29,296 bases of DNA from assembly GCA_028872645.1 (NCBI GenBank), contig JAPKDK010000007.1, positions 1 through 29,296 of the forward strand, given 5' to 3'. Under the pieces are notes generated by a model. It searched no databases. It was not told the origin of the DNA and saw nothing but the letters and a program-made list of their open reading frames with translations. The position numbers were made by a program, and so were the translations under genes. This DNA is from Verrucomicrobiota bacterium (GTDB lineage Bacteria; Verrucomicrobiota; Verrucomicrobiia; Limisphaerales; UBA1100). Shown one piece after another: positions 22,124 through 29,296 of this stretch; the first letter of the stretch is position 1, and every line of letters begins with the position of its first letter.

Positions 22124-23557
22124 TCAGATTTTAATTTCCGGCACCACGAAGGGCTTGCGATATTCGCGTGTGAGCATTTTGCTGGCCGCCGCATTGCCTG
22201 GGAAGGTTTCGGCTTTGCTGTTCATCTTCAGCGCCGGGCCGAGGGTGAGTGGGGTGGCTTTGAGATCCACTTCGTTTTTCACTGTCAAGTGATCGATCAT
22301 CCGATCCACGGCTTCGGTGCCGCCGAAATCTTTTTTCACAAAGTTCCGGATGTCGCCCACGTTGGCGTCGTCGCCGAGCCGATGGCTGATGTTGCCGGTG
22401 TGGCACAGCGCGCTGGAAAGATGACCCTCTAAAATCTCGGCGTTGAGGTCTTTCGGGTTGCGGCTGCGTACGGCGTCAATGAAGTTTCCAAAGTGGTCGC
22501 CGCCGCCTTTGAACTCCTTAATTTTTTTGTCATCGTTGTCGTACACCTGCACCGAGCTGTAGCCGCGCACGGCCACCCAGCCTTTTTCGCATTCCACAAA
22601 TACCGCCACGCTGCCACCGCGATATGTGGGGCGTTTGCCCGACCCTTTTATATCAGGCAATCCGCGCACTTCAAAAATCAGCGGCGCGGTTTCGTAATCG
22701 TGATAAATGACCTGCGTGTTTGGCGTTTCGCCGTCGTCCTTATAACCGAGCCGCCCGCCCACGCTCCAGATGCGCGGCGAAAGCTCCATCTCGCCGAGGA
22801 ACCACCGCGCGATGTCCATTTGGTGAATGCCCTGATTGCCAATATCGCCATTGCCGTAATCCCACATCCAATGCCAGTCGTAATGCAGTCGCCCGCGGGA
22901 AAGCGGTTTCTTGGGCGCGGGGCCGAGCCACAAGTTGTAATCAATCTCCTCGGGCACGGGCTTGGTTTTGTCAATATCGCCAATGCTCGGGCGGCTTTTA
23001 TAGCACAAGCCGCGCGACGCCTTAATTTTGCCGAGGTTGCCTGCTTGCACCCATTTCACGGCGTCTTGAATGCATTTGCTGCTGCGGGCTTGGGTGCCGG
23101 TTTGCACAATTTTTTTGTACTTGCGCGCCGCATTCACCAACTGCCGGCCTTCCCACACGTTATGGCTCACGGGCTTTTCCACGTAAACATCCTTGCCAGC
23201 CTGAATGGCCCAGATGGCGGCGAGGCTGTGCCAATGATTGGGCGTGGCGATGGTGACCACATCGAGGTCTTTGTTTTCGAGCATCTGCCGGATGTCCGTG
23301 TAGCCGGTGACGCCGTGTTTGGTGGTGCCGGCGGTGAGCACTTTGCTATCCACATCACACAGCGCGGTGAGTTTGGCATTCTTGTTTTTGTTGATGGAAC
23401 TGATGTGACTACCGCCGCGGCCGCGGAAGCCCACGGTGCCGCACTGCAGCGTTTCGTTGGCTCCCGGAACTTGCGCCCAGCTCTTGGCGGTCCAAGCCAC
23501 CGTGGCACCGGTGTAGAGAGAGGTCTTGAGGAATGATCGACGTGTTTGTTTGCTCAT
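22124..23557 (-). CDS. Tat-exported Gfo/Idh/MocA family oxidoreductase
   Basis: NAD(P)-dependent sugar or cyclitol oxidoreductase family, 477 residues. A twin-arginine signal opens the protein (RRSFLK at 6-11, then TSLYTGATVAWTAKSWA), predicting export folded with its cofactor. The Rossmann domain shows TVGFRGRGGSHISS, ALCDVDSK and VTIATPNHWHS. The family motif is VEKPVSH, followed by the C-terminal substrate domain with WHWMWDYGNGDIGNQGIHQMDIARW. Many such exported paralogs occur in Verrucomicrobiota and Planctomycetota. The substrate is unknown. It starts 24 nt after the PmoA-like gene, so both are one operon, and ends at a terminator. Confidence 0.93.
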   Translation of the reverse strand: MSKQTRRSFLKTSLYTGATVAWTAKSWAQVPGANETLQCGTVGFRGRGGSHISSINKNKNAKLTALCDVDSKVLTAGTTKHGVTGYTDIRQMLENKDLDVVTIATPNHWHSLAAIWAIQAGKDVYVEKPVSHNVWEGRQLVNAARKYKKIVQTGTQARSSKCIQDAVKWVQAGNLGKIKASRGLCYKSRPSIGDIDKTKPVPEEIDYNLWLGPAPKKPLSRGRLHYDWHWMWDYGNGDIGNQGIHQMDIARWFLGEMELSPRIWSVGGRLGYKDDGETPNTQVIYHDYETAPLIFEVRGLPDIKGSGKRPTYRGGSVAVFVECEKGWVAVRGYSSVQVYDNDDKKIKEFKGGGDHFGNFIDAVRSRNPKDLNAEILEGHLSSALCHTGNISHRLGDDANVGDIRNFVKKDFGGTEAVDRMIDHLTVKNEVDLKATPLTLGPALKMNSKAETFPGNAAASKMLTREYRKPFVVPEIKI

Positions 23558-23581
23558 AATTTGTGTGAGTTGAAGTTAAAC

Positions 23582-24556
23582 TTATTTGCCCTTGGACGCA
23601 ACCCATTCGCGGTAGCGCGCCTCGATTTTCTTGGTCTCACCTTTGCCCGCGTGCCAGTAGAATCGGTATTTGAAGTTGAGCGATTCGCCTTTATTCAATG
23701 ACACATTGCCGGGATTGCCCGGAAGCCGCTCAAAATGACGTTTGCCAAAAATATTCGCGGTGCACAAACCGTAGGATCGGGCATGCCAACTGGTAGGATG
23801 TCGGGGGTTTTTTGGATGGTCGAAGATAGCGACACCCAACAGTTTGCCTTCCACGCGGCCGGAATAATCAACCCACTTCGCGCGCTTACCCCAAAGTGCC
23901 GCGCCGGTCACGCCTTCGCTGTTGAGCATATAGCCCTCGGCTTTTACTTTCGCCGTGCCGTGCGGGGTCACACACATGCTGTCCGGTACGCGGATGCCCA
24001 TGCCCGCATCCTTGTCATCCATGAGCACAATCTTCCCGTGCGAAGCATGGATTGTGATTGTGTAGTCAATGATGCGAAATGTTTTGCCGGATTGAAAACG
24101 AATCTCGCGGCTGTCGGTTGCGATGGTTTCGCCGGCCAGGCTCACCCATTTGTGTTGGGCGTGGATGACACCATTTTCATCAAAGTGTACCTTCACCGCC
24201 ACCTGTTTACCGCTGCGCGCCGTTTCACCCCAAAAATCATGCGTGTCATTCGCCTTGCCGCCGCGCACGTGGCGATGCCCCCAGAACAGGCTGCGATGAT
24301 GCTTGTGGTCGCCTGATTCGTTGGGCAACGCCGGCTCCATCGGATACCGCCGCGTTAGTCCCGTTGTGCCATCGATCCAACGCACCGGATAAAGCGCCGG
24401 CTTGGGGACGCCTTCATAATGGTAACTCGTGAAAAGTGCCCCATCGATTTTTACATCAATGCGGCCCTTGGCTTGGGAAAGGATGATGCCTTCGGCAACA
24501 AGTGAACAAGTCAGCATTGCCGTGGCCAAGCAGAAGAATCGCGTCAATCGTTTCAT
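23582..24556 (-). CDS. PmoA-like (DUF6807) secreted protein
   Basis: Member of the family often named methane oxygenase PmoA in databases, although it is not the copper methane monooxygenase subunit; its activity is unknown and it usually neighbours sugar oxidoreductases. It has 324 residues from ATG 24556. This start gives a signal peptide (MKRLTRFFCLATAMLTCSLVAEG), while the frame open further upstream only reads through the BatE gene on the same strand. Family signs are YPVRWIDGTTGLTRRYPM, the histidine-rich DHKHHRSLFWGHRHV, HDFWGE, and near the end WHARSYGLCTANIFGKRHF with FKYRFYWHAGKGE. It is followed by the Gfo/Idh gene, so a joint role in periplasmic carbohydrate breakdown is likely but inferred. 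Confidence 0.88.
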   Translation of the reverse strand: MKRLTRFFCLATAMLTCSLVAEGIILSQAKGRIDVKIDGALFTSYHYEGVPKPALYPVRWIDGTTGLTRRYPMEPALPNESGDHKHHRSLFWGHRHVRGGKANDTHDFWGETARSGKQVAVKVHFDENGVIHAQHKWVSLAGETIATDSREIRFQSGKTFRIIDYTITIHASHGKIVLMDDKDAGMGIRVPDSMCVTPHGTAKVKAEGYMLNSEGVTGAALWGKRAKWVDYSGRVEGKLLGVAIFDHPKNPRHPTSWHARSYGLCTANIFGKRHFERLPGNPGNVSLNKGESLNFKYRFYWHAGKGETKKIEARYREWVASKGK

Positions 24557-24567
24557 GGCGTTGGCAA

Positions 24568-24595
24568 ATGCTAGACCCCAGCACGATAGGGTCAA
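24568..24595 (-). promoter_or_regulatory. Candidate sigma-70-type promoter for the PmoA-like gene
   Basis: On the minus strand, TTGACC (24595-24590) and TAGCAT (24573-24568) are separated by 16 nt. The -35 matches five of six consensus bases and the -10 four of six. The start point would fall only a few bases before ATG 24556, giving a very short leader. It lies in the 56-nt gap after the BatE-like gene. Weak evidence. Confidence 0.3.
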
Positions 24596-24612
24596 CGAAA
24601 ATGTGTCATAAT

Positions 24613-25356
24613 TCAACGATTTGGCCGTAGCACCGCTTTGGCCGGGAGCCACCCTTGTCGTCCGGGGGGGTCCTGAGCCAGTATCCATTCTACGCCGTTG
24701 GCGGTGTGGGTGTCGCGAACGCGCAGTTCCGCGCCGTCGAACCACTTGAATTGTTCGGGCGAAGCCCCCACCGGTCCATATCGTACGGACACTTCATTCA
24801 CCACCACCACCGCCCACGGTTGATTTGTTTCAAGCCGTAAACTCAGTATCGCCACCGCCACCAAAATCACCGCTGATGTGCCAATGATGGGGCGTACCAC
24901 AGCCCCGCGTTTACGCCATTGCGGACGCCAATTGATCGCGGCCAGCCAAAGCCACCAAATTGTGAGCAATGTCGCCGCCGAATGTGTCCATTCGTTGATC
25001 GTGAAATATCCCGTGAGCCGCCGCCAAAAACCGGCTTTGGGTGGGGTGCCGTTGTGTACTTCATCCCGCACGCGTCCAAGGTTTTGCTGTGCGTCGCCAT
25101 TACGCGGGGCCAGCGTCAGCGTGCGGCGATAGTGAAAAATTGAACGGCCTAATTGCCCTGCTTCATAGGACGCGTGGGCTAGATTGAAATGCAACTCGGG
25201 CGAGGTGAGACCGGTTTCCAGTTGTGCCTGATAATTCGTAATAGCACCGGGAAAGTTTCCCGCCTCAAACGCATCGTTCCCGTTTGAAAAATTTGACAAC
25301 TCATCGCTCCCGTAAAGCGCGCCGGCAAACATTGGAATGAGTAAAAAGCGTTTCAT
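24613..25356 (-). CDS. batE: BatE-like TPR / SH3 membrane protein
   Basis: Last gene of the Bat (Bacteroides aerotolerance-type) operon, 247 residues. It has a signal peptide (MKRFLLIPMFAGALYG), TPR-like helices (about 25-97: GNDAFEAGNFPGAITNYQAQLE, HFNLAHASYEAGQLGRSIFHYRR, APRNGDAQQNLG), and two membrane segments (about 124-142 and 153-172). The C-terminal bacterial SH3-like domain (about 184-245) shows VNEVSVRYGPVG and QGWLPAKAVL. This domain order is that of BatE. The ATG overlaps the batD stop by four bases (ATGA). The role of Bat proteins is poorly defined; envelope stress or oxygen tolerance is proposed for the family. Confidence 0.83.
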   Translation of the reverse strand: MKRFLLIPMFAGALYGSDELSNFSNGNDAFEAGNFPGAITNYQAQLETGLTSPELHFNLAHASYEAGQLGRSIFHYRRTLTLAPRNGDAQQNLGRVRDEVHNGTPPKAGFWRRLTGYFTINEWTHSAATLLTIWWLWLAAINWRPQWRKRGAVVRPIIGTSAVILVAVAILSLRLETNQPWAVVVVNEVSVRYGPVGASPEQFKWFDGAELRVRDTHTANGVEWILAQDPPGRQGWLPAKAVLRPNR

Positions 25357-27050
25357 TGGAGAGCAAGAATCACACGATCCAAATCTTTAAAATTGAGCGG
25401 CGCATTCACCGGCTCTTGAACATGGGCGAAGCGGGCGAGTTGATTGCGCTCGTGAAGCCGTTCCAGTGCCGCAAGATTTTCTCCGGAGAGGGGCAGCGCT
25501 TCATCTTCCAGAATCTCTCGGCCAATCCCTTCGGCCGGCCGATTCATCGCCATACCAAGATGTTCGCGCAAAATGATTTGCACATTGGCATGAAAGGCAT
25601 CTGGATCGGCCTGCGTGTTAGGTTGGCGAAGGGTACGCATAGTTTTGCGCGTGAGTTTTTGCACACGAATACGGCGTGCCACGGCGGGATGTTTTTCCAA
25701 ATAAATCTGTCGCCGGCGCCAGCTCAACAGCAACAGCCAAGCCAAAAGTGGTGTGGCTTGTGCGGCCAGAAACCACGGGCGCGTGAGCAAGGGCGAGGGT
25801 GCCGGTGCCAATACGCCGGGCGCGCGGCGCAGCGGTTCCATTTTTCCGGCCTTTTGGTCGGGCTCCAGTTGTGTGTTGGGCAGTGTTGGCGGGTCACCAA
25901 TACCGGTTTGGATGGCGGGGCCGGTGACGCGCAAAGGAAAGGGCCCGGCGGTGCGGGTGACGTATTTTTCTGTTCCGATGTCAAAGTACACGAATTCAAT
26001 TTTGGGTACTTCAGTGATATCTGGCCGCAGCGGGACGATGATGCGCTCGAAGTTCTTGAAGGCGTACAGATGGCGGGTGCCCAGAAACTTAATGTCACTT
26101 TTGGCGGGATAGAGTTTGAATCCCTCCCATTGGTCCGAGCCGGGGACGGTGGTTTGGTCCAGCGCACCGCGACCGGATATTTCCAGTGAGAGATTCACAG
26201 GATCACCGGTATTCACAGCAGTAGAACCAGCTTTCACCTTGAATAGCAGGTTGCTGCCGACTGCACCGGAGAAGTTCGCGGGTCGGCCCTCAGCGGGCAG
26301 TGGAACTACTTCCATCGCGATTGGATTACTCGCCACATGAATTTGTTTGCGTTTACCAAAGAAGTCGTTTGAATCCCGCACGGTCACGTCTGTTTCAAAC
26401 ACGATGTTGCGTTTCCCCACCTTGGTAGCCACCGCGCCGGTTTTAAACACAAACACATCGTAGCGCGTTCCGTTTTCCAGCCGCAGCGTGCGAAAAAATT
26501 CCGGCCGCTTGCGCGTAAACCGAAAACCCGGTGTGGTGAGCTGCGGCACAGGCAGGTCGCTTGGCAAAAGTCGTAGCACAAACAATTCCATTGTCACCGA
26601 GAATGACTGCCCGAGAAATACTTTTGACTGGTCAATTTGCACCTTGATAAACCCGTTGGGTTGTCTGCCGGCAACAGCGTCCCCATCGCGGTCGAGCACC
26701 ATGAATGTGAGTGGCTCACTGCGAAGCAGATCGCCGTTGGGAAGTTTGGCAGTGAAGGCCGGCACTACATACCCTCCAGGTTTACTGGTGGTAACTAAGT
26801 ACGTGAAGGTGACGGATACTTTGTCCGCGCCGTCTATTGAGGTGAGTTGCTTTTCGCGTCCTCGAAAGGAAAACCCCATTCCTGAGGGCGTGCGCTCGGG
26901 ATCCACCGTGGCCAGTTCGTAACCCTCGCATCGTACCGTGAGTACGGCACTGTCACCCTGTTTGATGGTTCCAGGTTTGAGTGTGGCGGTGAGAGTTGCC
27001 GCGTGGACGGTCGTGCCGAGGCAAAGTAAAATGAGGATATAGCCGCGCAT
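25353..27050 (-). CDS. batD: BatD-like periplasmic protein
   Basis: Bat-operon protein of 565 residues. Signal peptide MRGYILILLCLGTTVHA. A series of beta-sandwich repeats follows, starting ATLKPGTIKQGDSAVLTV, with the family element LPAEGRPANFSGAVGSN near 251-267 and another AGSTAVNTGDPVNLSLEISG. Then come one membrane segment (about 426-444, WFLAAQATPLLAWLLLLSW) and a basic cytoplasmic tail with a helical domain. ATG 27050 is chosen over the TTG six bases upstream because it shares one base with the upstream TAA (TAATG), the coupling used elsewhere here, and leads straight into the signal peptide. In this operon type BatD sits beside vWA proteins BatA/B, fitting the upstream gene. Confidence 0.88.
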   Translation of the reverse strand: MRGYILILLCLGTTVHAATLTATLKPGTIKQGDSAVLTVRCEGYELATVDPERTPSGMGFSFRGREKQLTSIDGADKVSVTFTYLVTTSKPGGYVVPAFTAKLPNGDLLRSEPLTFMVLDRDGDAVAGRQPNGFIKVQIDQSKVFLGQSFSVTMELFVLRLLPSDLPVPQLTTPGFRFTRKRPEFFRTLRLENGTRYDVFVFKTGAVATKVGKRNIVFETDVTVRDSNDFFGKRKQIHVASNPIAMEVVPLPAEGRPANFSGAVGSNLLFKVKAGSTAVNTGDPVNLSLEISGRGALDQTTVPGSDQWEGFKLYPAKSDIKFLGTRHLYAFKNFERIIVPLRPDITEVPKIEFVYFDIGTEKYVTRTAGPFPLRVTGPAIQTGIGDPPTLPNTQLEPDQKAGKMEPLRRAPGVLAPAPSPLLTRPWFLAAQATPLLAWLLLLSWRRRQIYLEKHPAVARRIRVQKLTRKTMRTLRQPNTQADPDAFHANVQIILREHLGMAMNRPAEGIGREILEDEALPLSGENLAALERLHERNQLARFAHVQEPVNAPLNFKDLDRVILALQ

Positions 27051-29296
27051 TACCAATTCTTACGAATGCGGCGCGGTGGGCGGGGCATTCGGCCCAGTTC
27101 GCCTGCGCCCAAGGGCTTTTCATCGCCCTTCATGGCTTCAAGCATTTCTTTGATTTGCCTCAAGGTCTCCTGAATCTCAAAGGGCACTTCGCTTTCTTTT
27201 TGTTCTTCGGGCCTGCCCCCTTCGCCGGGTTCTTCCTTCGGCTCCCCTTCGCCGGGGCTTTCGTCGGGCTCCCCTTCGCCGCCACCTTCAGGATTCTCCT
27301 GTGGTTCACCTTCGCCGCCTTCACCCTCACCTTCGCCTTCCTCAGGCGGGGTGGGGTCCACACGAATCCAATGCGTGCCATCAAAAATTTCCGCCCATGC
27401 GTGGGCCTCGCTTTGCTTGCTCACCCAACACTTTTCTTTTTCATCCCACTTGCCACCATGGAAACCACACGCGATGCGGGCTGGGAACCCTGCCGCGCGC
27501 GCCAGCAGCACGTGGCTGTACGCAAAATATTCGCAGTGCCCATCCTCGCGGCTAAAGAGCCAACGCACCACCGGATCCTCACCGCCACCATCCTTCGGGA
27601 TGCGTGTCTCGCGTGTGTACTTATGATTTTTGTGGAGGAATTCAATCACGCGTTCATTAAACGTTTCAAAATCAATCGGCTCGTTATTGGCTAATCGTTC
27701 CACGGCTTGATGAAGTTGGCGGCGCTCGGAATTTTTGAGGCGCAATTGCTGGGTCGTGAAGGGGTATTCGCTGGCCGGTTTTGCAGCGGGATTTATGAGC
27801 GCCGCATCCGCCGGGCCGGGCGCGAGCACGATGCAATCCGCCGGATCGGTCACGCGATATTCTACTGCTGTGCTGGGCACCTCCGCCAAGCGTCCGTGAA
27901 GCGCCTCTCTATTATAGTGCCATTGGTTTACCTTCGCCTCGCCCGTGGCAAACGGCCCGGGGATTGGCAGGAATTCGCTGAACAACGGCTCAAACTTGAA
28001 ACGCCATTCACCGGGCAGCATTGGCCCCGCCGGCGCGCGTCCGCCGTGGGCGCTCTTCCACGGACCGGTGCGGCGGGTGGAAAGTTTCCGCAACGAATCG
28101 GACACCATTGCCACGCCATCTTTGTAATCATCCAGTGCGAACATCCGCCAGTACGGATCCTCCGGCACGGCGTCTTGTGAGGGGGGATAAATCCGCAGCG
28201 CGATTTCGTCTTTTTGTTTGAAGCGATTGATTCCGTCGAGTGGCAGCTCGTCGGTGAGTTGTTCCATTCGCTGCTTTTCTTCAGAAATCATTCTGCGCAC
28301 AAACGCGAGGTTGCGCCGCGCGGCTTTATCCTTGGCAATGAGGCCCACGGCTGCCTCGTAGTGGCGGGCGGATTCTTCCCACACTTGGATTTTGTCCTTC
28401 GGTTTCTGTTGAACCTCGCCCAAGCGAAAATGCGTGTTTCCCAGATTATAAAAAACGCGTTGTTGCAGCGTGAGATCCGGCGTGCGCAGGGCCGACCGAA
28501 AATGGCGCTCAGCATCAGGGTATTTCTCCGCTTGAAACGCCGCCGCGCCCGCATTGAAAAGCAACGGCGGGTCGCCGGGGCGAAGGGTCAGTAATTTTTC
28601 GTACTCAGCCTGCGCCTCCACGAAATTGCCATCAGCATATTCACCGCGCGCTTTTTTGAGGCTCGGTTTGTCCGCTGCTATCGCATTGAGCGGCAACAGG
28701 CAAAGTGCCAGCATCACCGCCGTGGCCGCGTTGGTTTTAGAGGCGGAGCGGCGACCCTTCGGCCATAGCAATTCCGCCAACAACAGCAGCACTCCCGCGC
28801 CGAGGAACCATTGGAACTGTTCTTTTTGGCGTCGCACCGTGGTGGGATTGTGCTCTGATTTTGGCAGTGGCGCGAGCCCATTTTTGTAAAGCCAATCCAT
28901 CGAGCCCGTGCCCGTGTGGCGCAGGTAAAACCCGCCGGTTTCCGTGGCCAATTCTTGCAACATCGGCTCGTTGAGCTTGCTGCGCACGAGCTGCCCGTCG
29001 TCCTTCAGATACTCGCGGGTTGTGCTCCAGTCGGTTAGGTACGCTTCGCACTTGCGGCATCGGCTGCGGTCCGGCACATTCGGCTCATCGCAGCTCGGGC
29101 AAGTGAGCACCGGCACCAATTCACCCTCGGGAGTGCCCATTCCAACGGTGAAAATTTTCATCCCCTGCGCGCCCGCCAACTCCGCAGCCTTCACCGCATC
29201 GGGCTCGTGTTCCTCACCATCGGTTAAAATCACCAACACTTTGTGGCGATCCATTTCCTCCTCACCAAACATTTCCAGCGCTGTGTTGATGGCCGC
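27050..29296 (-). CDS. BatB-BatC-transglutaminase fusion protein (5' partial)
   Basis: The frame is open to the window edge (AAINTALE precedes the first in-window Met at 29272), so the N-terminal part of the vWA domain is missing. Numbering here is from that Met. vWA remainder: VLVILTDGEEHEPD to about 130, with a zinc-ribbon insertion CPSC/CRKC (Cys 58, 61, 72, 75). BatB-type membrane segment about 153-170. Signal-like hydrophobic segment about 182-200. TPR repeats about 204-325, as in BatC. Then a TgpA-like extracytoplasmic region (KDEIALRIYPP, DPYWRMFALDDYKDG). Transglutaminase core about 536-642: DGHCEYFA (Cys580), EAHAWAE (His624) and RVDPTPP (Asp639). Glu/Gly/Pro-rich tract 644-690 and a tail ending RRIRKNW. 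The stop overlaps batD. Envelope-localised, possibly modifying or cleaving protein substrates; that role is inferred. Confidence 0.85.
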   Translation of the reverse strand, partial: AAINTALEMFGEEEMDRHKVLVILTDGEEHEPDAVKAAELAGAQGMKIFTVGMGTPEGELVPVLTCPSCDEPNVPDRSRCRKCEAYLTDWSTTREYLKDDGQLVRSKLNEPMLQELATETGGFYLRHTGTGSMDWLYKNGLAPLPKSEHNPTTVRRQKEQFQWFLGAGVLLLLAELLWPKGRRSASKTNAATAVMLALCLLPLNAIAADKPSLKKARGEYADGNFVEAQAEYEKLLTLRPGDPPLLFNAGAAAFQAEKYPDAERHFRSALRTPDLTLQQRVFYNLGNTHFRLGEVQQKPKDKIQVWEESARHYEAAVGLIAKDKAARRNLAFVRRMISEEKQRMEQLTDELPLDGINRFKQKDEIALRIYPPSQDAVPEDPYWRMFALDDYKDGVAMVSDSLRKLSTRRTGPWKSAHGGRAPAGPMLPGEWRFKFEPLFSEFLPIPGPFATGEAKVNQWHYNREALHGRLAEVPSTAVEYRVTDPADCIVLAPGPADAALINPAAKPASEYPFTTQQLRLKNSERRQLHQAVERLANNEPIDFETFNERVIEFLHKNHKYTRETRIPKDGGGEDPVVRWLFSREDGHCEYFAYSHVLLARAAGFPARIACGFHGGKWDEKEKCWVSKQSEAHAWAEIFDGTHWIRVDPTPPEEGEGEGEGGEGEPQENPEGGGEGEPDESPGEGEPKEEPGEGGRPEEQKESEVPFEIQETLRQIKEMLEAMKGDEKPLGAGELGRMPRPPRRIRKNW
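27240..27281. repeat. Short direct repeats in the Glu/Gly/Pro-rich tract
   Basis: A 15-bp unit (GGCTCCCCTTCGCCG on the plus strand) at 27240-27254 recurs exactly at 27267-27281, offset by 27 nt (9 codons), with looser copies around it from 27203 to 27343. It encodes the acidic Gly/Glu/Pro low-complexity linker of the Bat fusion protein. Confidence 0.75.
29048..29101 (-). other. Zinc-ribbon insertion in the vWA domain
   Basis: Codons for two CxxC knuckles separated by ten residues (C-P-S-C and C-R-K-C) lie between the vWA strand ending GELVPV and the BatB-type segment EYLKDDGQLVRSKLNEPMLQ. BatB proteins normally have only a short loop here. Metal binding is inferred from the Cys spacing. Confidence 0.7.

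Noticed and set aside
22493..23536. 347-codon open frame on the plus strand
   Set aside because: Lies wholly antisense to the Gfo/Idh gene, is rich in His, Ala and Arg as expected from the complement of a GC-biased gene, and shows no domain or ribosome site.
23582..24556. Particulate methane monooxygenase subunit
   Set aside because: It is a soluble secreted protein without membrane helices or copper-site pattern; the PmoA label in databases refers to a different family (DUF6807).
24557..24745. N-terminal extension of the PmoA-like protein
   Set aside because: It reads through the BatE gene in another frame and is Arg/Pro-rich nonsense; ATG 24556 gives a clean signal peptide.
25356..26189. 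277-codon open frame on the plus strand
   Set aside because: Antisense to batD; no domain, and it begins within the batE-batD overlap by chance.

Overview
The window reads as a chromosomal segment of a Gram-negative bacterium of the PVC group, most likely Verrucomicrobiota. This is inferred from gene content, not from a marker RNA. The supporting features are a complete-looking dcw (division and cell wall) cluster with a LysM protein inside it and a very divergent FtsZ; LpxI-type lipid A synthesis (so an outer membrane); a DUF5069 gene; a Tat-exported Gfo/Idh/MocA oxidoreductase paired with a PmoA-like (DUF6807) protein; and a Bat operon. No tRNA, rRNA, CRISPR array, transposase or prophage gene was seen.

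Layout. Positions 1-12362 (+) hold the dcw cluster: mraY (5' end outside the window), murD, a two-LysM membrane-anchored protein, ftsW, murG, murC, murB, ddl, ftsQ, ftsA and an ftsZ-like gene. Together they cover lipid I/II synthesis, nucleotide-precursor synthesis and Z-ring assembly. Positions 12417-16044 (+) hold three consecutive, translationally coupled CNNM/CorC (DUF21-CBS) membrane proteins. The strand then flips with no spacer. Positions 16045-18374 (-) hold gnd followed by a coupled HAD phosphatase. Positions 18469-19778 (-) hold lpxI and an unrecognised 165-residue partner. Positions 19865-21493 (-) hold two unrecognised single-pass membrane proteins ending in a clear intrinsic terminator. 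Positions 21633-22064 (+) hold a DUF5069 gene. Positions 22124-24556 (-) hold the PmoA-like protein and the Gfo/Idh oxidoreductase, ending in a terminator hairpin. Positions 24613-29296 (-) are the end of a Bat operon: a BatB-BatC-transglutaminase fusion (cut by the window edge), BatD and a BatE-like protein.

Points most worth a second look. (1) The dcw FtsZ has lost much of the GTP-binding signature and the T7-loop catalytic pattern but keeps a textbook C-terminal FtsA/ZipA-binding peptide. (2) A Bat-operon polypeptide joins a vWA domain carrying an inserted zinc ribbon, a BatC-like TPR region and a TgpA-like transglutaminase with an intact Cys-His-Asp triad. (3) Three different CNNM/CorC paralogs sit directly behind ftsZ. 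(4) There is an orphan two-gene membrane module at 19865-21493. Genes are packed tightly, with repeated TAATG and ATGA stop/start overlaps, and Shine-Dalgarno sequences are often weak. Several start codons are therefore uncertain, and this is noted in each entry.
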